This document shows, in pieces, positions 44,630-55,721 of a stretch of 64,000 nt of DNA. A program made the translations under genes and the position numbers. The stretch is from Orientallactaga sibirica (Eukaryota > Chordata > Mammalia > Rodentia > Dipodidae), in the NCBI GenBank assembly GCA_036365145.1, contig JAEOAD010000018.1:13808501-13872500 (forward strand), read 5' to 3'. The notes under the pieces are model-generated. The model was given only the letters and a program-made list of their open reading frames with translations, did no database searches and was not told where the DNA came from. Position 1 is the first letter of the stretch. Every line of letters starts with the position of its first letter.

Positions 44630-45804
44630 GGGATCCACATATGATAGAGAACATGTGATTGGCTTTCTGGGCCTGTGTTACCTCACTAAGTATAATCTTT
44701 TCCAGATCCATCCTTTTTTCCTGCAAATTTCATAATTTCATTTTTATTTACCGCTGAGTAAAGCTCCATTGCATTATTGTGCCACATCTTCATTATCCAC
44801 CCATCAGTTGAGGGACAACTAGGCTAGTTCCATTTCCTAGCTATTGTGAATAGAGTAGCAATAAACATGGTTGAAAGGTAGTGAGATGAGTCCTTAGGAT
44901 ATCTGCCTAGGAGTAGTATAGCTGGATCATCTGCTAAATCTATTTTTAGCTGTCTCAGGAACCTCCACACTGAGTTCCACAATGGCTGTATCAGATTACA
45001 TTCCCAGCAAGAGTGTAGAAGTGTTCCTCTATTTTTGCATCCTCACCAGATTTATTGTCATTTGTTTTCATGATGGTAGCCATTCTGACTCCACGTAGTT
45101 TTAATCTGCATTTCCCTGATGGCTAGGGATGTAGAACATATTTTCAGATGTTTATATGCCTTCTGTATTTCTTCTTCTGAGAACTTTCTATTTAATTTCA
45201 AAGCCCATTTTTAAATTGGGTTGCTTGATTTCTTATTATTTAGTTTTTTGAGTTCTTGGTATATCCTGGATATTAATCCTCTGTCACATGGATAGCTGGC
45301 AAATATTTTCTCCCATTCTGTAGGTTGCCTCTTTGCTCTATTCAGTGTCCTTTCCTGTACAAAAGCTTTGTAATTTCATGAGGTCCCAGCAGTTGATCTG
45401 TGGTTTTCTTTCCTGAGCAGTTGGTGTTATATTCAGAAAGTCTTTGCCAAGACCAATATGTTGAAGGCTTTCCCCTTTAAGATCTTTGATCCATTTGGAC
45501 TTAACTCTTGTGCATGGAGAGAGATAAGGATATATTTGCATCCTTTTACAGTTTTCCCAGCACCATTTGCTGAAGAGGCTATCTTTTCTCCAATGAGTAT
45601 TTTTGGTATTTTTGTTGAAGATCAGGTGGCTGGAGCTACCCAGACTTACATCTGGGTCCTCTATTCTGTTCCATTGATTATATGTCTGTTTTTGTGCCAA
45701 TACCATGCTGTTTTTGTTGCTATTGCTCTGTAACATAGGTTAAAATCAGGTATGGTGATACCACCAGACTTATTTTTGTTGCTCAAGATTGTTTTAGATA
45801 TTCG

Positions 45805-45838
<34 letters not shown>

Positions 45839-46366
45839 TCCAAATAAATTTTTGGATTGTTTTCTCTATGTCCATGAAGAATGCCATTGGAATTTTGATG
45901 GGGATTGCATTAAATGTGTAAAAAATTGCTTTTGGTAAGATTGCCATTTTCACAATATTGATTCTTGCAATCCAAGAACAAGGAATGTCTTTCCATTTTG
46001 TAGTGTCTTCTACAATTTCTGTCTTGAGTATTTTAAAGTTTTCATTTTAGAGATCCCTCACTTTCTTGGTTAGTATTCCAAGGTGCTTTTATTTTTTTGA
46101 TACAATTATGAATGGGAATGATTCTCTGATTTCATTCTCTTGGTGTTTTTAGCATATAGGAAGGCTACTGATTTCTGTGTGTTTATTTTGTATCCTGCTA
46201 CATTGCTATATGTGTTTATCAGCTCTAACATTTTGATGGTAGAGTCTTTAGGGTCTCTTATGTACAGAATCATATCATCTGTAAATAATAATAATTTTAT
46301 TTCTTCCTTTCCTATTTGAAAGAAATAGGACAAACTCACATTTATGAACATTGTCTAGGTGTAAGT
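44630..46366 (-). pseudogene. LINE-1 ORF2, reverse transcriptase palm to C-terminus (decayed)
   Basis: Minus-strand 46351-46106 is open for 81 codons and includes 'LLLFTDDMILYIRDP' (FTDD at 46285-46274), corresponding to the reverse transcriptase catalytic F-A-D-D motif with A replaced by T but both aspartates kept. Further on come '[11 protein letters not shown]' (about 45720-45690) and 'KDSLFSKWCWEN' with 'SKWIKDLKGE'. Several frameshifts separate these pieces. Endonuclease and the first half of the polymerase are absent. The usual stop near 44630 is obscured by substitution. Confidence 0.88.
45809..45835. repeat. Poly(T) run inside LINE-1 ORF2
   Basis: About 27 consecutive T (A in L1 sense) encode a lysine run before 'PRISKTIL'. 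It lies in coding sequence, not at a tail, so it looks like local slippage expansion of an A-rich coding stretch. Confidence 0.9.
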
Positions 46367-46436
46367 AGTGGTTTCATCTCACTAGAGCCACAGTGGTAAC
46401 ACAAGGACTAAATCACCTGGGTAGGACTCAGTGTCT

Positions 46437-46830
46437 TCATAAACTACACAGAATGTCAGTGGTTGGGATGGTTCATCTCTGATTATCAACTTGACAAGAT
46501 TTAGACTCTCCATGGAAACAATTTTCTGGGGATGTTTCTGAAAAATTTTTCTAAATTAGATTAATTGAGATAAGAAGAACTATGCTGACGTGTGGGGAGT
46601 ATGAGTCAATGGACTAGGGCTTCAGAATAAATAAAAGGGGAAAAAATTGAGCTGAGGACTAACTTTCATCTGATTCCTGGCCTTCCATGCTTGCTGCAAT
46701 GTCTTCACTGCAATGATGGAAAGTAGCCCCTTGAACTATAAGGCTAAATAAACCCTTGTCTTCCTTGAGCTGTTTATGTCAGGTATTTTATCATAGCCAC
46801 TTGTAAAGTAACTAATATGATGGTCATTGT
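46437..46830 (+). mobile_element. Old LTR-like interspersed repeat (MaLR-type tail)
   Basis: It opens 'tggttgggatggttcatctc' with 'attatcaacttgacaag' and ends 'aggctaaataaaccc' then 'cttgtaaagtaactaatatg'. That ending is shared by ORR1/MaLR-like and some other rodent repeats. Exact family not determined. Confidence 0.5.
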
Positions 46831-46952
46831 TGTCTCAATATCTGACTTAATCTGTATCTTGGGAAGTATGTTTTTTTAAAGGGAAGTTCTGACATTTCAC
46901 AACTAAGTACACTTTTTATTTTTTTACTACTCTTGTATTTAAAAAGGACTTT

Positions 46953-47160
46953 GGGGGCTGGAGTGATGACTTAAAGGTTAAGGAGTTTGTCTGTGAAGTC
47001 AAAGGACCCAGGTTCAATTCCCCAGGACCCACATAAGCCATATGCACAAGGTGGTGCATGCCTCTGGAGTTCATTTGCAGTGGCTGAAGGCCCTGGTGTG
47101 CCAATTCTCTCTATCTGCCTCTTTCTCTCTCTCAAATAAATGAAATAAAAGTTATTTTTT
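46953..47160 (+). mobile_element. B2-type SINE
   Basis: It has the head 'gggctggagtgatgacttaa' and the body 'atgcacaaggtggtgcatgc'. Target duplication 'aaaaaggact' is at 46941-46950 and 47161-47170. Confidence 0.94.
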
Positions 47161-47170
47161 AAAAAGGACT

Positions 47171-47525
47171 CTAGAATCTTAAATATTATTTTATTAAATA
47201 CAAAACACAATATCAAGATCCTTGGGACTGAGAAGGAACATGACAAATCACCGGGTGCAATGGGCTTTTAAAAAAATTCTGACCACAGTATTGAAATTTG
47301 GAGACATTAACAGACTCACCCTAATTCAGATATGCAGCTGGATATATGTAGTTTGGTTGGTAGCCTGGCTGTATTATCTAGGACCTCCTACTGGTGATCA
47401 GTTGACTTGAAGACAAAGATGCACCTTGAGCTTTGTTTGATGCTCCACTATACTCATATAAGATATGTAATATGAAATAGTGAGCTAGAGTTAAAGACAA
47501 GTAGTAGTTGATGCTGTTGGTATTT
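47171..47525. other. Unique sequence, no feature recognised
   Basis: I see no gene or named repeat. Confidence 0.45.
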
Positions 47526-47724
47526 TATTTTTTTTTTAAAATATTTATTTATTTGCAAGGAGAGAGAGAGAGAGAGAGAAAAAGAGAAAGAGAGAGAAGA
47601 GAGGGTACACTAGGGCCTCCAGCCACTACAAATGAACTCCAAATGCATGTGCAGCCTTGTCCATCTGGCTTTACATGGGGACTAGAGGATCAAACAGGGC
47701 CATCAGGCTTTGAAAACAAGTGCA
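47526..47724 (-). mobile_element. B2-type SINE (antisense), 5' end missing
   Basis: T run, (ATTT)n, (GA)n, then 'agggcctccagccactacaa' to 'gaggatcaaacagggccat'. The reversed head ('ccatctctccagccc') is absent. Confidence 0.88.
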
Positions 47725-48386
47725 TTATGTATTTTATTTTGATGACAAGTGGACAAAGAAAAGAAAATACTACCAAATAGTAAAGCTCACTGTCTGCCAG
47801 AGAAATTCCTGATGTGGTTGTGTTCTGGATGAGAATTTAACACAAACAAGCATCCTGAAGTATCATCCTAAGAAATCAACAAAGTTTATGGGGAACTTTT
47901 GATGAGATTATATTCTCAACCTTGTATCTTTCTGGTCTATTTTTTCACATCAGAATGAACCCATATTCTTTAAACTCTACTATTTATAAATCAGAATTTT
48001 GTCATTTCCTATCTGATATTTAAAAGTCCTTTTCTTTTTGCTGCTAACCCATGTTCTCACACTGGTTTTGCTCTAAACTGCCCCACAGCATCTGGCTGAT
48101 GCTTTATTTCTGATTTTACTTTGACAACTGCTGTGGCTCTGTTTCACAGAGTAGCCAAGGGAGATGGCCACCATCCAAGATTGAGACTCTAAGAAGGCTA
48201 GAACTAGTTAGAAACTATTAAAATAAAGACATGTAAATTTACATATTTTTAGTATGAAACACTCAAAAAAGTAGACTTATCAGAAGGGGGAGAATAGAAG
48301 AGGGGATTTTAATTTCCATTACTTTATTCAAATAGCATATATACACAACCATAATTATTGTTGGCAATGTATTAGAAGATGGGTAG
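47725..48386. other. Unique sequence, no feature recognised
   Basis: It lies between a B2 and the MaLR LTR hit by the provirus. No coding signal. Confidence 0.45.
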
Positions 48387-48616
48387 TGTAGTCAGCTCCA
48401 CATTGCTGGGATGAACTTCCAACCAGGTAGTGTTTAGAGGAGGAAGGGATGTACTGTAAACTTACAGATCCAGGGGAAGTTCCATTAATGGTGGAGGAAA
48501 CTATCTCCCACCTATAACTCCAAACAGAGAGAGAAACCATCCTCAGCCATCACACACCAAAAATAGCAAATACAAAACTGGCAGCAAGCAGGACCCCTAG
48601 AGTTCAAGCCAATCGA

Positions 48617-48621
48617 CATAC
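48617..48621 (+). other. Left target-site duplication of the provirus (CATAC)
   Basis: CATAC immediately precedes the 5' LTR TGAAATAG. The identical pentamer follows the 3' LTR at 57891-57895. Confidence 0.9.
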
Positions 48622-48953
48622 TGAAATAGCTAAAATAATGTTGTGCTATTCTACTTAAGCCCTGGCTCCATGTATGCCTGCTCAGGCACCTTTCAGCTGC
48701 TAACTCCCCCATCCCTCTGATGGTCATGTCTGCATTGACACCATTCTCAGGACTTCCCATGACCCAGAGCATGGCCCAGATGTATAAACTCAAGGTAACT
48801 CCAGAGTTTATGTTGACCCAAGTGTAGAAACTCAGGATAACACCAAAATATATGAGCAAAACACCTCCAATTCCAAGGATATCCTGACCTATTTCTAGCA
48901 CCCATGTCATTGTGAGTTTTATGGTCTTTTGCTTTTAAAAACATTGTACCCCA

Positions 48954-49179
48954 GGCTGGGGAGATGACTTAGCCCTTAAGATGCCTGCCTGCAAAGCCAT
49001 AGGACTCAAGTTCAATTCTTTAGGACCCACGTAAGCCATATGCACAAGGTGACAAATGTGTCTGGAACTCATTTGCAGTGGCTAGAGGCCCTGATGCACC
49101 CATTCTTTCTCTCTCTTTCTCTCTCTCTCTCAGAATAAAAATAAAATATTTTTTTAAAAATCATGGCTAAGAGCATGGT
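48954..49179 (+). mobile_element. B2-type SINE in the provirus 5' LTR
   Basis: It runs from 'ggctggggagatgacttagc' to an AATAAAAATAAAA tail near 49150, followed by about 30 nt of extra sequence. Flanks 'aaaaacattgtaccc' (48938-48952) and 'aaaaaatgctataccc' (49182-49197) look like a diverged target duplication. Confidence 0.88.
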
Positions 49180-49197
49180 TTAAAAAATGCTATACCC

Positions 49198-49465
49198 GGG
49201 CTGGAGAGATGGCTTAGGGGTTAAGGCGCCTGCCTCCTAAGCCTAAGAACACTGGTTCCAATCTCCAGCGGTTCCAATCCCCAGGTCCCACGTTTAGCCA
49301 GATGCAAAGTGACGCAAGGGTGCAATGCCATACTTGACCACAAGGGGCGCACACATCTGGATTTCGTTCACAGCAGCTGAGACACTGCTGCCACACCCAT
49401 CTCTGTCTTCCTCTCTCTGTCTCTCTCTCTCTCTCTCTGTGTCTCTCTCCAAAAAAAATTTTTTT
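49198..49465 (+). mobile_element. Second B2-type SINE in the provirus 5' LTR
   Basis: It has the head 'gggctggagagatggcttag', the duplicated 'ggttccaatc' motif and a CT-rich run. The 13-bp perfect target duplication 'aaatgctataccc' lies at 49185-49197 and 49466-49478. The left copy is itself the right flank of the previous B2, so this SINE came later. Confidence 0.95.
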
Positions 49466-49600
49466 AAATGCTATACCCTTGAGCTTCTTCACTGAGAGGT
49501 CTTTCAGGCATAAGCCCCTTTCAGTCACTAGCTTAATAAAATGGACTCTTAATTGGATTTAAAATGTGGTCTGTAATTCTCTCACATGTACTACAACATT

Positions 49601-49618
49601 TGGAGGCTCCAGCAAGAT
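49601..49618 (+). other. Provirus primer-binding site, tRNA-Gln-like
   Basis: TGGAGGCTCCAGCAAGAT begins 2 nt after the LTR. By my count it matches a tRNA-Gln-type primer site (TGGAGGTCCCACCGAGAT) at 14 of 18 positions and a tRNA-Pro-type site at 12 of 18. Gln is favoured but the site has mutated. Confidence 0.6.
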
Positions 49619-51199
49619 TCCCCACACCCACAGGACTCAACTTCACTCTGGACTTCCCTGGTCAGGGGTAGATGATAGGGGATGCACCCCCTGAAGATGT
49701 CACAGGGCCTCATGCTTCCCACTGAGTCTGGAGAAGTCTGGAATGACTGCCATATTCCCAGATGCCAAAATGGATTGAGTACTCCTCACTCTGTTAGGAG
49801 GAATGTTTGTATATTGATGTCAGTTCTGCCTTCAAGTTGAGAAGGACAGGCCTTGCAGAGGGATTTCCTATGCATTGGGAAGGATAGGCCTTGTGAGGAG
49901 TCTTCTTCAAGTTAAGAGGGATAAGCCTCATGGGGATCCTTCTTAAGGCTAGGGAGTTGAGGCCTTGTGTGGAGCTTTCTTAAGGGTGGGGGAGGAAATG
50001 CCTGACAAGGAGCCGTCCCCTGTCCTGTGTGTTATATTGAGAGGGCAGTAGGACTTAGTTTTCTTATTCTGTCTCTCAAGAGAAATCCTAATTTGGTTCT
50101 GTTAAGTACATGGGCAATTTGCTTATCTTTTTTCAGGTGGACAACGAACCTGAAGGGACGATCAGCTAACCACACCTCACCAGGGCCCCAGCTGAAACCA
50201 TAGAACAATGCAGAGGAAGGGCAAGAGTTCAGCATTCATGGTGATCACAACACCAGAAAAACGCTGAAGGAGATAAACACAGAGAACATCCAACTCCAAC
50301 TAAGCCAGATATGCAGAGACACAGAGGCTCCCAAAACCTCATCACTGAAACAGAACTAAAATGACCCCAAAGTGGCTCAGGGAAACTCGCGGAAGAGGGG
50401 GCGGAAAGATTGTTGGAGTCACGAGTTGGGGCATTATGCACAGAGACTGGGGCCTACACCCCAGAACTCTTGACTAACCTCACAATGCACGACCCACATT
50501 CCCCATTGATGAGGGTCCCTTTGAAAGTGGGAGGACAGGGAGGAGGACAATGGAACCAATACTATGTACTATGAACGTAAAATCAGAATAATATAAATTT
50601 AAAAAAAGATATTATATATGAGTAATAGATGCATCCTTTAGATCTTAAACATTGACCTATTCCTGTGGAATGATTATGTTCTTGTGAGTTTGAGTGCATG
50701 CATGGGCAGTCCAGTCACACATAAGACTGCAAGCCCTACAACTCAAGCTGGGATTATGACAAGAATTACAGAGTCTTATTGGGTCCTAAACCAGCTGTAG
50801 GGACTTCATAGCTTAGTGGAGGCAGTTTAGAATCCACCTATGCTATGAAGTACTTAAATCTCCTGCCATCACAGGGCCAGGGGAGCAACCCAGTGGGTGA
50901 AGTGAGTTCTGCTTAGGACAATGTTGGTCCTCATGGTCCTGTCTGTATTGTTCTGTCTTGTTCTGTCTAGTCCTTTTGTCTGCCATGAGGACAGGAGATC
51001 TGGACTGTCCTCTGGTTTCTCTTTGGCTTAACAGCAACCAGAAGCAGACCTAGGGTACTCCTTTTTCTTGCAGGGAGAGTTCTACAGCCCTCATCGCCTA
51101 TGCTATGTGAGTGGTGCAAATGCCTTTTTATTTGGGGTTTTATTGACAGTTCCAGTAAAATCTGCCCTCTACGTTTGTCTGCTTTCCTTGAATCTATCC
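49619..51199 (+). other. Provirus leader region
   Basis: This is non-coding sequence between primer site and gag. It includes repeated 'ggccttg' phrases (49850-49965) and a 'ctgtctgtattgttctgtct' tract (50939-50958), as gammaretroviral leaders have. A family X insertion occupies 50112-50606. I cannot locate a packaging signal by eye. Confidence 0.6.
50112..50606 (+). mobile_element. Family X repeat inserted in the provirus leader
   Basis: It starts near 'gcaatttgcttatctttttt' and shares 'gggccccagctgaaaccat', 'actaagccagatatgcag', 'gaagagggggcggaaagatt' and 'cattgatgagggtcccttt' with the other copies. It ends at an ATAAATTTAAAAAAAG tail. No target duplication is clear. Confidence 0.82.
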
Positions 51200-51990
51200 T
51201 CTGAAACCACCACTCCACTTGGGATGACTGCCAATAACTCCTCTAAGCTTGTTTACTTCTGAGGAAAGGGAGAACATTGGCGTACAGAGGAAAAAAAAAA
51301 AGGCTTTCTTGGCTTTGACCACCAAAATGTATGCTGAATAACTACTCACTTTTGAGAGTCTTTGTCTGAACACCCTGACTAGGACCCCGATGAGCACACA
51401 GACTCCCAAGATTGGACGCTTTTCACTGGTTCCTTGTGGTTGGGTTATGGGGGAGCAGCCCCTAAACCCACTAACCAAAACACAGGTCCTTCAAGGGTCA
51501 GAAGAATCTCCTGGGGCATTCCTCAAGCATCTGTGGGATACTTCCTGAACTTACACCCTTTCAACCCACTAGCTTCCGAAAATGCTAGGGCTTTTAATTT
51601 GGCCTTTATTTCTCAGTCTGCCCCTTGTATTCACAAATCTCCAAGAGCTGGAGGGCTTTCCAGACATAAATATCTCCCAGCTCCTAAAGGCCCAAAAGAT
51701 ATTCAGTAACTGAGACACGGAGAAGCAAAAACAAGCTTCCTGGCTGCTGATTGAAAAAGTTGTCAACAATATCATGATGGCCATGTTCCATTTGGCTCAT
51801 CCACAGTCTTTAGCAGATCATGCCCCAGAAGAAAAACCCCAAAAACAAAAATTGGGGAAGACAGGGAAACCCTCACTAGGAAAAGATCAATGAACTTACT
51901 GTAAGGAAAAGGGACATTGGAAAAATGAATGCTCCAACCTCAGAAAAGCACTGACACTTCTAGTTGCAAGGGAAACGGACAGTGAATGAG
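51200..51990 (+). pseudogene. gag: Provirus gag remnant (capsid end and nucleocapsid)
   Basis: Gag forms the virion core. A major-homology-region pattern Q-G-x2-E-x-P-x2-F-L-x3-L is encoded at about 51491-51535. It is followed, after a frameshift, by 'FNPLASENARAFNLAFISQS' at 51557-51617, typical of gammaretroviral capsid. A nucleocapsid zinc knuckle lies at 51891-51932 (C-K-E-K-G-H-W-K-N-E-C), but its first cysteine codon reads TGA. The region is roughly 0.8 kb, about half the usual gag length, so matrix and much of capsid are deleted or unrecognisable. Frameshifts are present throughout. Confidence 0.8.
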
Positions 51991-52300
51991 AATGAAGAGG
52001 CCAGGACTGTACCCTCAAAGGCTTCCGAAGCCCATGGTCACAGTGTCAGTGGGAGGTCACCTAATTAGATTCTTATTCAATGCTGGGGTGGAGGTATTTA
52101 TTTTAAAGACCCCAATGGATCTGATTATAAATTAAAAAATGCTAGCCCAGGGGGCTACCAGCACGGTTCTAAGGAATTTTACCTCACACCCCAAAGGATG
52201 GTCAACTTGGGCCAAAAGCAGGTGACTCACTCCTTCATAGTGACCCTAAATTGCCCTGTTCCCCTGCTGGGAAAACAGCTCCTTTGAAAATTGGGTACCA
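51991..52300 (+). pseudogene. pro: Provirus protease remnant
   Basis: The frame at about 52034-52120 reads 'MVTVSVGGHLIRFLFNAGVE'. The position of the catalytic D-T-G triplet (52079-52087) is N-A-G, so the active-site aspartate is lost. Downstream 'ggaaaacagctcctttg' is near the protease C-terminus. It cannot be functional as read. Confidence 0.75.
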
Positions 52301-54780
52301 CCACCACTTTTACAACTCAGTAAAACCACCCTTTTGTCTGAGGAATGTCTCCTAGCTTTTCCAGATTACACAGCAGAGGCAGCCCCTGACTCAAGCAAGG
52401 GCTCTGCTCTGAGAACGAAAACAACATCCTAAGGTGTGGGCAGAAACAAATCCTCTAGGCTTAGCTGCTCACCACCCAGCAGTCATGGTAAGTCATTTGG
52501 CCACAGCCACACCAATCCAAGTCCGACAGTGTCCCATGAAACAAAAGGCAAGACTAGTGATTGCCCCTCATATTTAAAGACTGCTAGAAGCAAATATACA
52601 CATTCCATGCTAGTCAGCCTGGAACACGCCTTTGCCACCAGGCCACAAACCAGGGACCTCAGATTATAGGTCAGTCCAGGACTAATGGGAGGTAAGTAAG
52701 CGATCTGAGACTATCCACTGTACTGTTCCAAACCCCACCCTACTCAGCTCCTTCCCACTGGATTATCAGGTCTGGACCTAAAGGGTACTTTCTTTTCCAT
52801 CCCCCTGGCACCAAAGAGCCAGCCTATATTTGCCTTTGAAAGGACAGATCCAGTATCTGGCAACACAAGGCAATTGACCTGGACACAGTTACCCTGAGGG
52901 TTTAAAAATTCCTCAACACTTCAGAGAAACCCTACAAAAGAGCTTGAGATATTTCAGATATTGCACTCTGACTCAATCCTGCTCCAGTATGTAGATGACC
53001 CATTGGTGGTAGCTGACTCAGTCACCTGTTTAAACGACATCAAGGATTTGGTCAAATTGCTCGAGATGTTGGGATATGGTATCCCACCTGGGGTACAAAC
53101 TCACACAAGGTAAGAGAACTCTCAGTGCTGCTCAAAAAGAGGCTATTCTCGGACTGAAGAGATGGCTTAGTGGTTAAGGAGCCTGCCTGCTAAGCGTAAA
53201 GAACCCGGTTTCAATCTCCAGGTCCCACCTTTAGCCAGATGCAAAGTGACGCAAGGCGCAATGCCACACTTGACCACAAGGGGGCGCAAGCATCTGGATT
53301 TCATTCACAGCGGCTGAGAGACTGCTGGCATGCCCATCTCTATCTGTCTCCCTCTCCATCTCTCTCTGTGTCTCTCTCCAAAAATAAAAAATAAAAGAGG
53401 CTGTTCTCTGGATCCCCATGCCCCAGACCAAGAAACAGGTATCTGAATTCCTAGGGGTAATGAGGGCCTGTAAACTCTTGATTCCAACGTTTGCTGAAAT
53501 AGCATGATCCTTTTATTAAGCCACAGTGGGAGACCAACCCTTACACTGGACAGAGAAGAACAGGCTTTCCAGGATCTAAATCAGGCCTTAACATGAGACC
53601 TCATTTTGGTTCTACCCAGTGTCACTAAGCCATTCTACCTCTTCATCCATGAGAGTCAGGACATTAACTCAGACATTGGGACCCTGGTGGAGGTCTGTGG
53701 CATACCTTCCTAGGTGCTTAGACATGGTGGCCTCAGGGTGACCTGCTGTGTGCTGTAGCTGCTACTGCCATGCTGGTTAAAGAGGCTGACAAACTCACAT
53801 TAGGCCAAGATCTGATTCTCATGCCCCCCCATCCTGTAGAGATTCTCCTACTGGGGGCAAGTGGCTGATGGATGTCAAATGCCTGCGTCACTCAATCAAT
53901 ATCAGAGCCTGCTGCATGACCAGCCCCACCTCACTTTTACTGCTGTATAGAATCTCAAGCCAGTGCATTAATGCCTGATGACAATCCCCAGGTCCCTTTT
54001 TATGATTGTGAAGATCTGTTATACATCTCCCAGGCAAGCCACTCGGATCTCTGGGACACTACCCTGCTTGAAACAGGCACCATCCTTTTCACTAATGGGA
54101 GCAGGCTGGTTATCAACAAAGTCAGAAGAGCTGGGGCAGAGGTGACTACTCAATGAAGCATCATTTGAGATCAAGCCCTGCCTCAGGGCACTGCAGCCCA
54201 AAAGGAAGAACTGATTTCACTTGCTCAGGCCCTGTGTTTGAGAAGAAACAAACAGGTAAATATGTACACCGTCGGCCGGTATGCTTTTGCTATCCGTCAT
54301 GTTCATGCCATGATCACAAGGAGAGGGGACTTTTGATTGCTGAGGGGAAGACTATTAAAAACAAAGAAGAAATTTTAGTCTTCTTTGAAGCTGTCTGGCT
54401 TCCTGAAAAAGATGGCAAAGGCCATCAGAGGACTGTTTTACCTGGATGGCACATCAGGCAGCCAGACAAGCTGCTGAGCTACCTGTAGAATCTCTCACCA
54501 TCTTGCCCATAGCCTTTCCCTACCTAAAGCTCCTTCCTCAACCAACTACACCCAGGAAGAAGAATAAGAAAAAGCCTGCTCCCAGGATGCAAATCAGGAC
54601 CCAATGGGATGGCAGATTTTGCCCTACTCAGGGATCATTCTCCTTAAGGCCCTGGGATGCCTCCTAGTGGATCAAATATATCAGACCACCCATTTTGGTG
54701 CTACAAAATTGACTGAGTTATTTTCTTCCAGATACCAGATCTCTCAACTCCGAGAGATGCTTACTCAGGAGGCATCTCTA
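52301..54780 (+). pseudogene. pol: Provirus reverse transcriptase and RNase H remnant, interrupted by a B2
   Basis: The polymerase palm motif YVDD is encoded at 52988-52999 within 'ILLQYVDDPLVVADS', the class I/gamma form. Upstream 'FFSIPLAPKSQPIFAFE' (about 52791-52842) is the expected finger/palm block. A B2 at 53151-53392 interrupts the thumb/connection. RNase H follows: 'GTILFTNGSRLVINK' at about 54079-54123 has N in place of the first catalytic D, and a later stretch (54270-54410) matches the 'EGKTIKNKEEIL' region. Stops and frameshifts are frequent. The region loses colinearity with the usual polymerase before about 52640, so part of its N-terminus seems decayed. Confidence 0.85.
53151..53392 (+). 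mobile_element. B2-type SINE in provirus pol
   Basis: It runs from 'ggactgaagagatggcttag' to an AAATAAAAAATA tail. The 16-bp target duplication with one mismatch (aaaagaggctattctc / aaaagaggctgttctc) is at 53135-53150 and 53393-53408. The SINE therefore inserted after the provirus. Confidence 0.95.
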
Positions 54781-55690
54781 TGCCTTTCCTGAACACTGGT
54801 CAATCCAAAACAGGGGACAAAATGCATCCCCACCATCCACCTGAGGGGACTGGCCCCCACAGAAAAAATGGAAAGTTGATTTCACTGACATAAACTCCCT
54901 TCACACAGGATACAGATATCTGTCAGTATTTTCAGACACTTTCTCCGGATGGGTGGAAGGAAGCATTTGCCACTCGAAGAGAAACTTCCCTGACTGTGGT
55001 TAAGAGTCTTTTACATGAAATTATTCCTAGGTTCGGGCTGTCCCTGTCAATTGGTTAAGCTAATGGTCCTGCCTTCATTTCATCCATAGCTCAGACCGAC
55101 AGCAGGGCACTTAATATAACTTGGAAACTCCACTGCACCTACTGACCTTAGAACTCTGGGCAGGTCGAACACATGAACACTGTTAGTCCACACTCTCCAA
55201 ATTAATTTTGGAAACTGCTGAAAATTAGCTCAACCTCTTGCCTTTGGACCCCCTTTGGGAAAGGTGTACTTCACATAAGGCAGGATTTATCTCTTATGAG
55301 ATCATGTTTGGGAGACTACTGCCTTGTTGCCCCATTTGAGGGACTCCAATATTGAAAATATAACCAATCAGTGTCTTTTAACGTATCTCCAGCCTCTCCA
55401 ACAGGACAAGGTGCAGTCTATTCTAACATACAGGATGTCCTTTCCATTTCCTCCTCAGTGCCCGGCCATTTGCTCTGACATGAAGTCCACGTGTACGTCA
55501 GGAAATCCCAGAAGGAACCATGGACGCCCACATGGAAAGGGCCTCACACTATTGTCCTGACTACACCAACTGCCATTAAGTAGACAGGGTCTCCACCTGG
55601 ATTCGTCACTTCCATGTCAAGTCCACTCCAGACCAGAGCCACGGATGGACCACCTCACCTGGACCAAATCCCCTCAAGCTAAGACTTTCT
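54660..55690 (+). pseudogene. pol: Provirus integrase remnant
   Basis: 'DQIYQTTHFGATKL' (about 54670-54711) begins the zinc-binding end. The core reads 'KVDFTDINSLHTGYRYLSVF' (about 54872-54931) with the first catalytic D present. The second D, expected before 'NGPAF' (about 55060-55075), is replaced and preceded by a stop. The glutamate of 'SGQVEHMN' (about 55156-55179) remains. Later 'IMFGRLLPC' and a 'TWKGPHTIVL'-like GPY/F-type end (about 55525-55555) precede env. It is non-functional as read. Confidence 0.82.
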
Positions 55691-55721
55691 CACAAACAGG
55701 ATTTTTACTTACCCATTTACA

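Larger units (their letters stand above)
43025..46366 (-). mobile_element. LINE-1 element, 5'-truncated (antisense)
   Basis: It contains 3'UTR (43025 to about 44630) and the second half of ORF2 (about 44630-46366), cut inside the reverse transcriptase. A B2 sits in the 3'UTR. The 5' truncation is typical of incomplete target-primed reverse transcription. I could not find the flanking duplication. Confidence 0.9.
48622..49598 (+). promoter_or_regulatory. Provirus 5' LTR, enlarged by two B2 SINEs
   Basis: It begins TGAAATAGCTAAAA and ends CTACAACA. LTR sequence is 48622-48953 and 49479-49598. A polyadenylation-like 'taataaaatgg' lies near 49533. Its U3 contains about 110 nt (48650-48757) not present in the 3' LTR. 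Confidence 0.9.

Noticed and set aside
53971..54488. Apparent small genes in pol
   Set aside because: They are fragments of the decayed RNase H/connection region of the provirus, in shifting frames, not independent genes.
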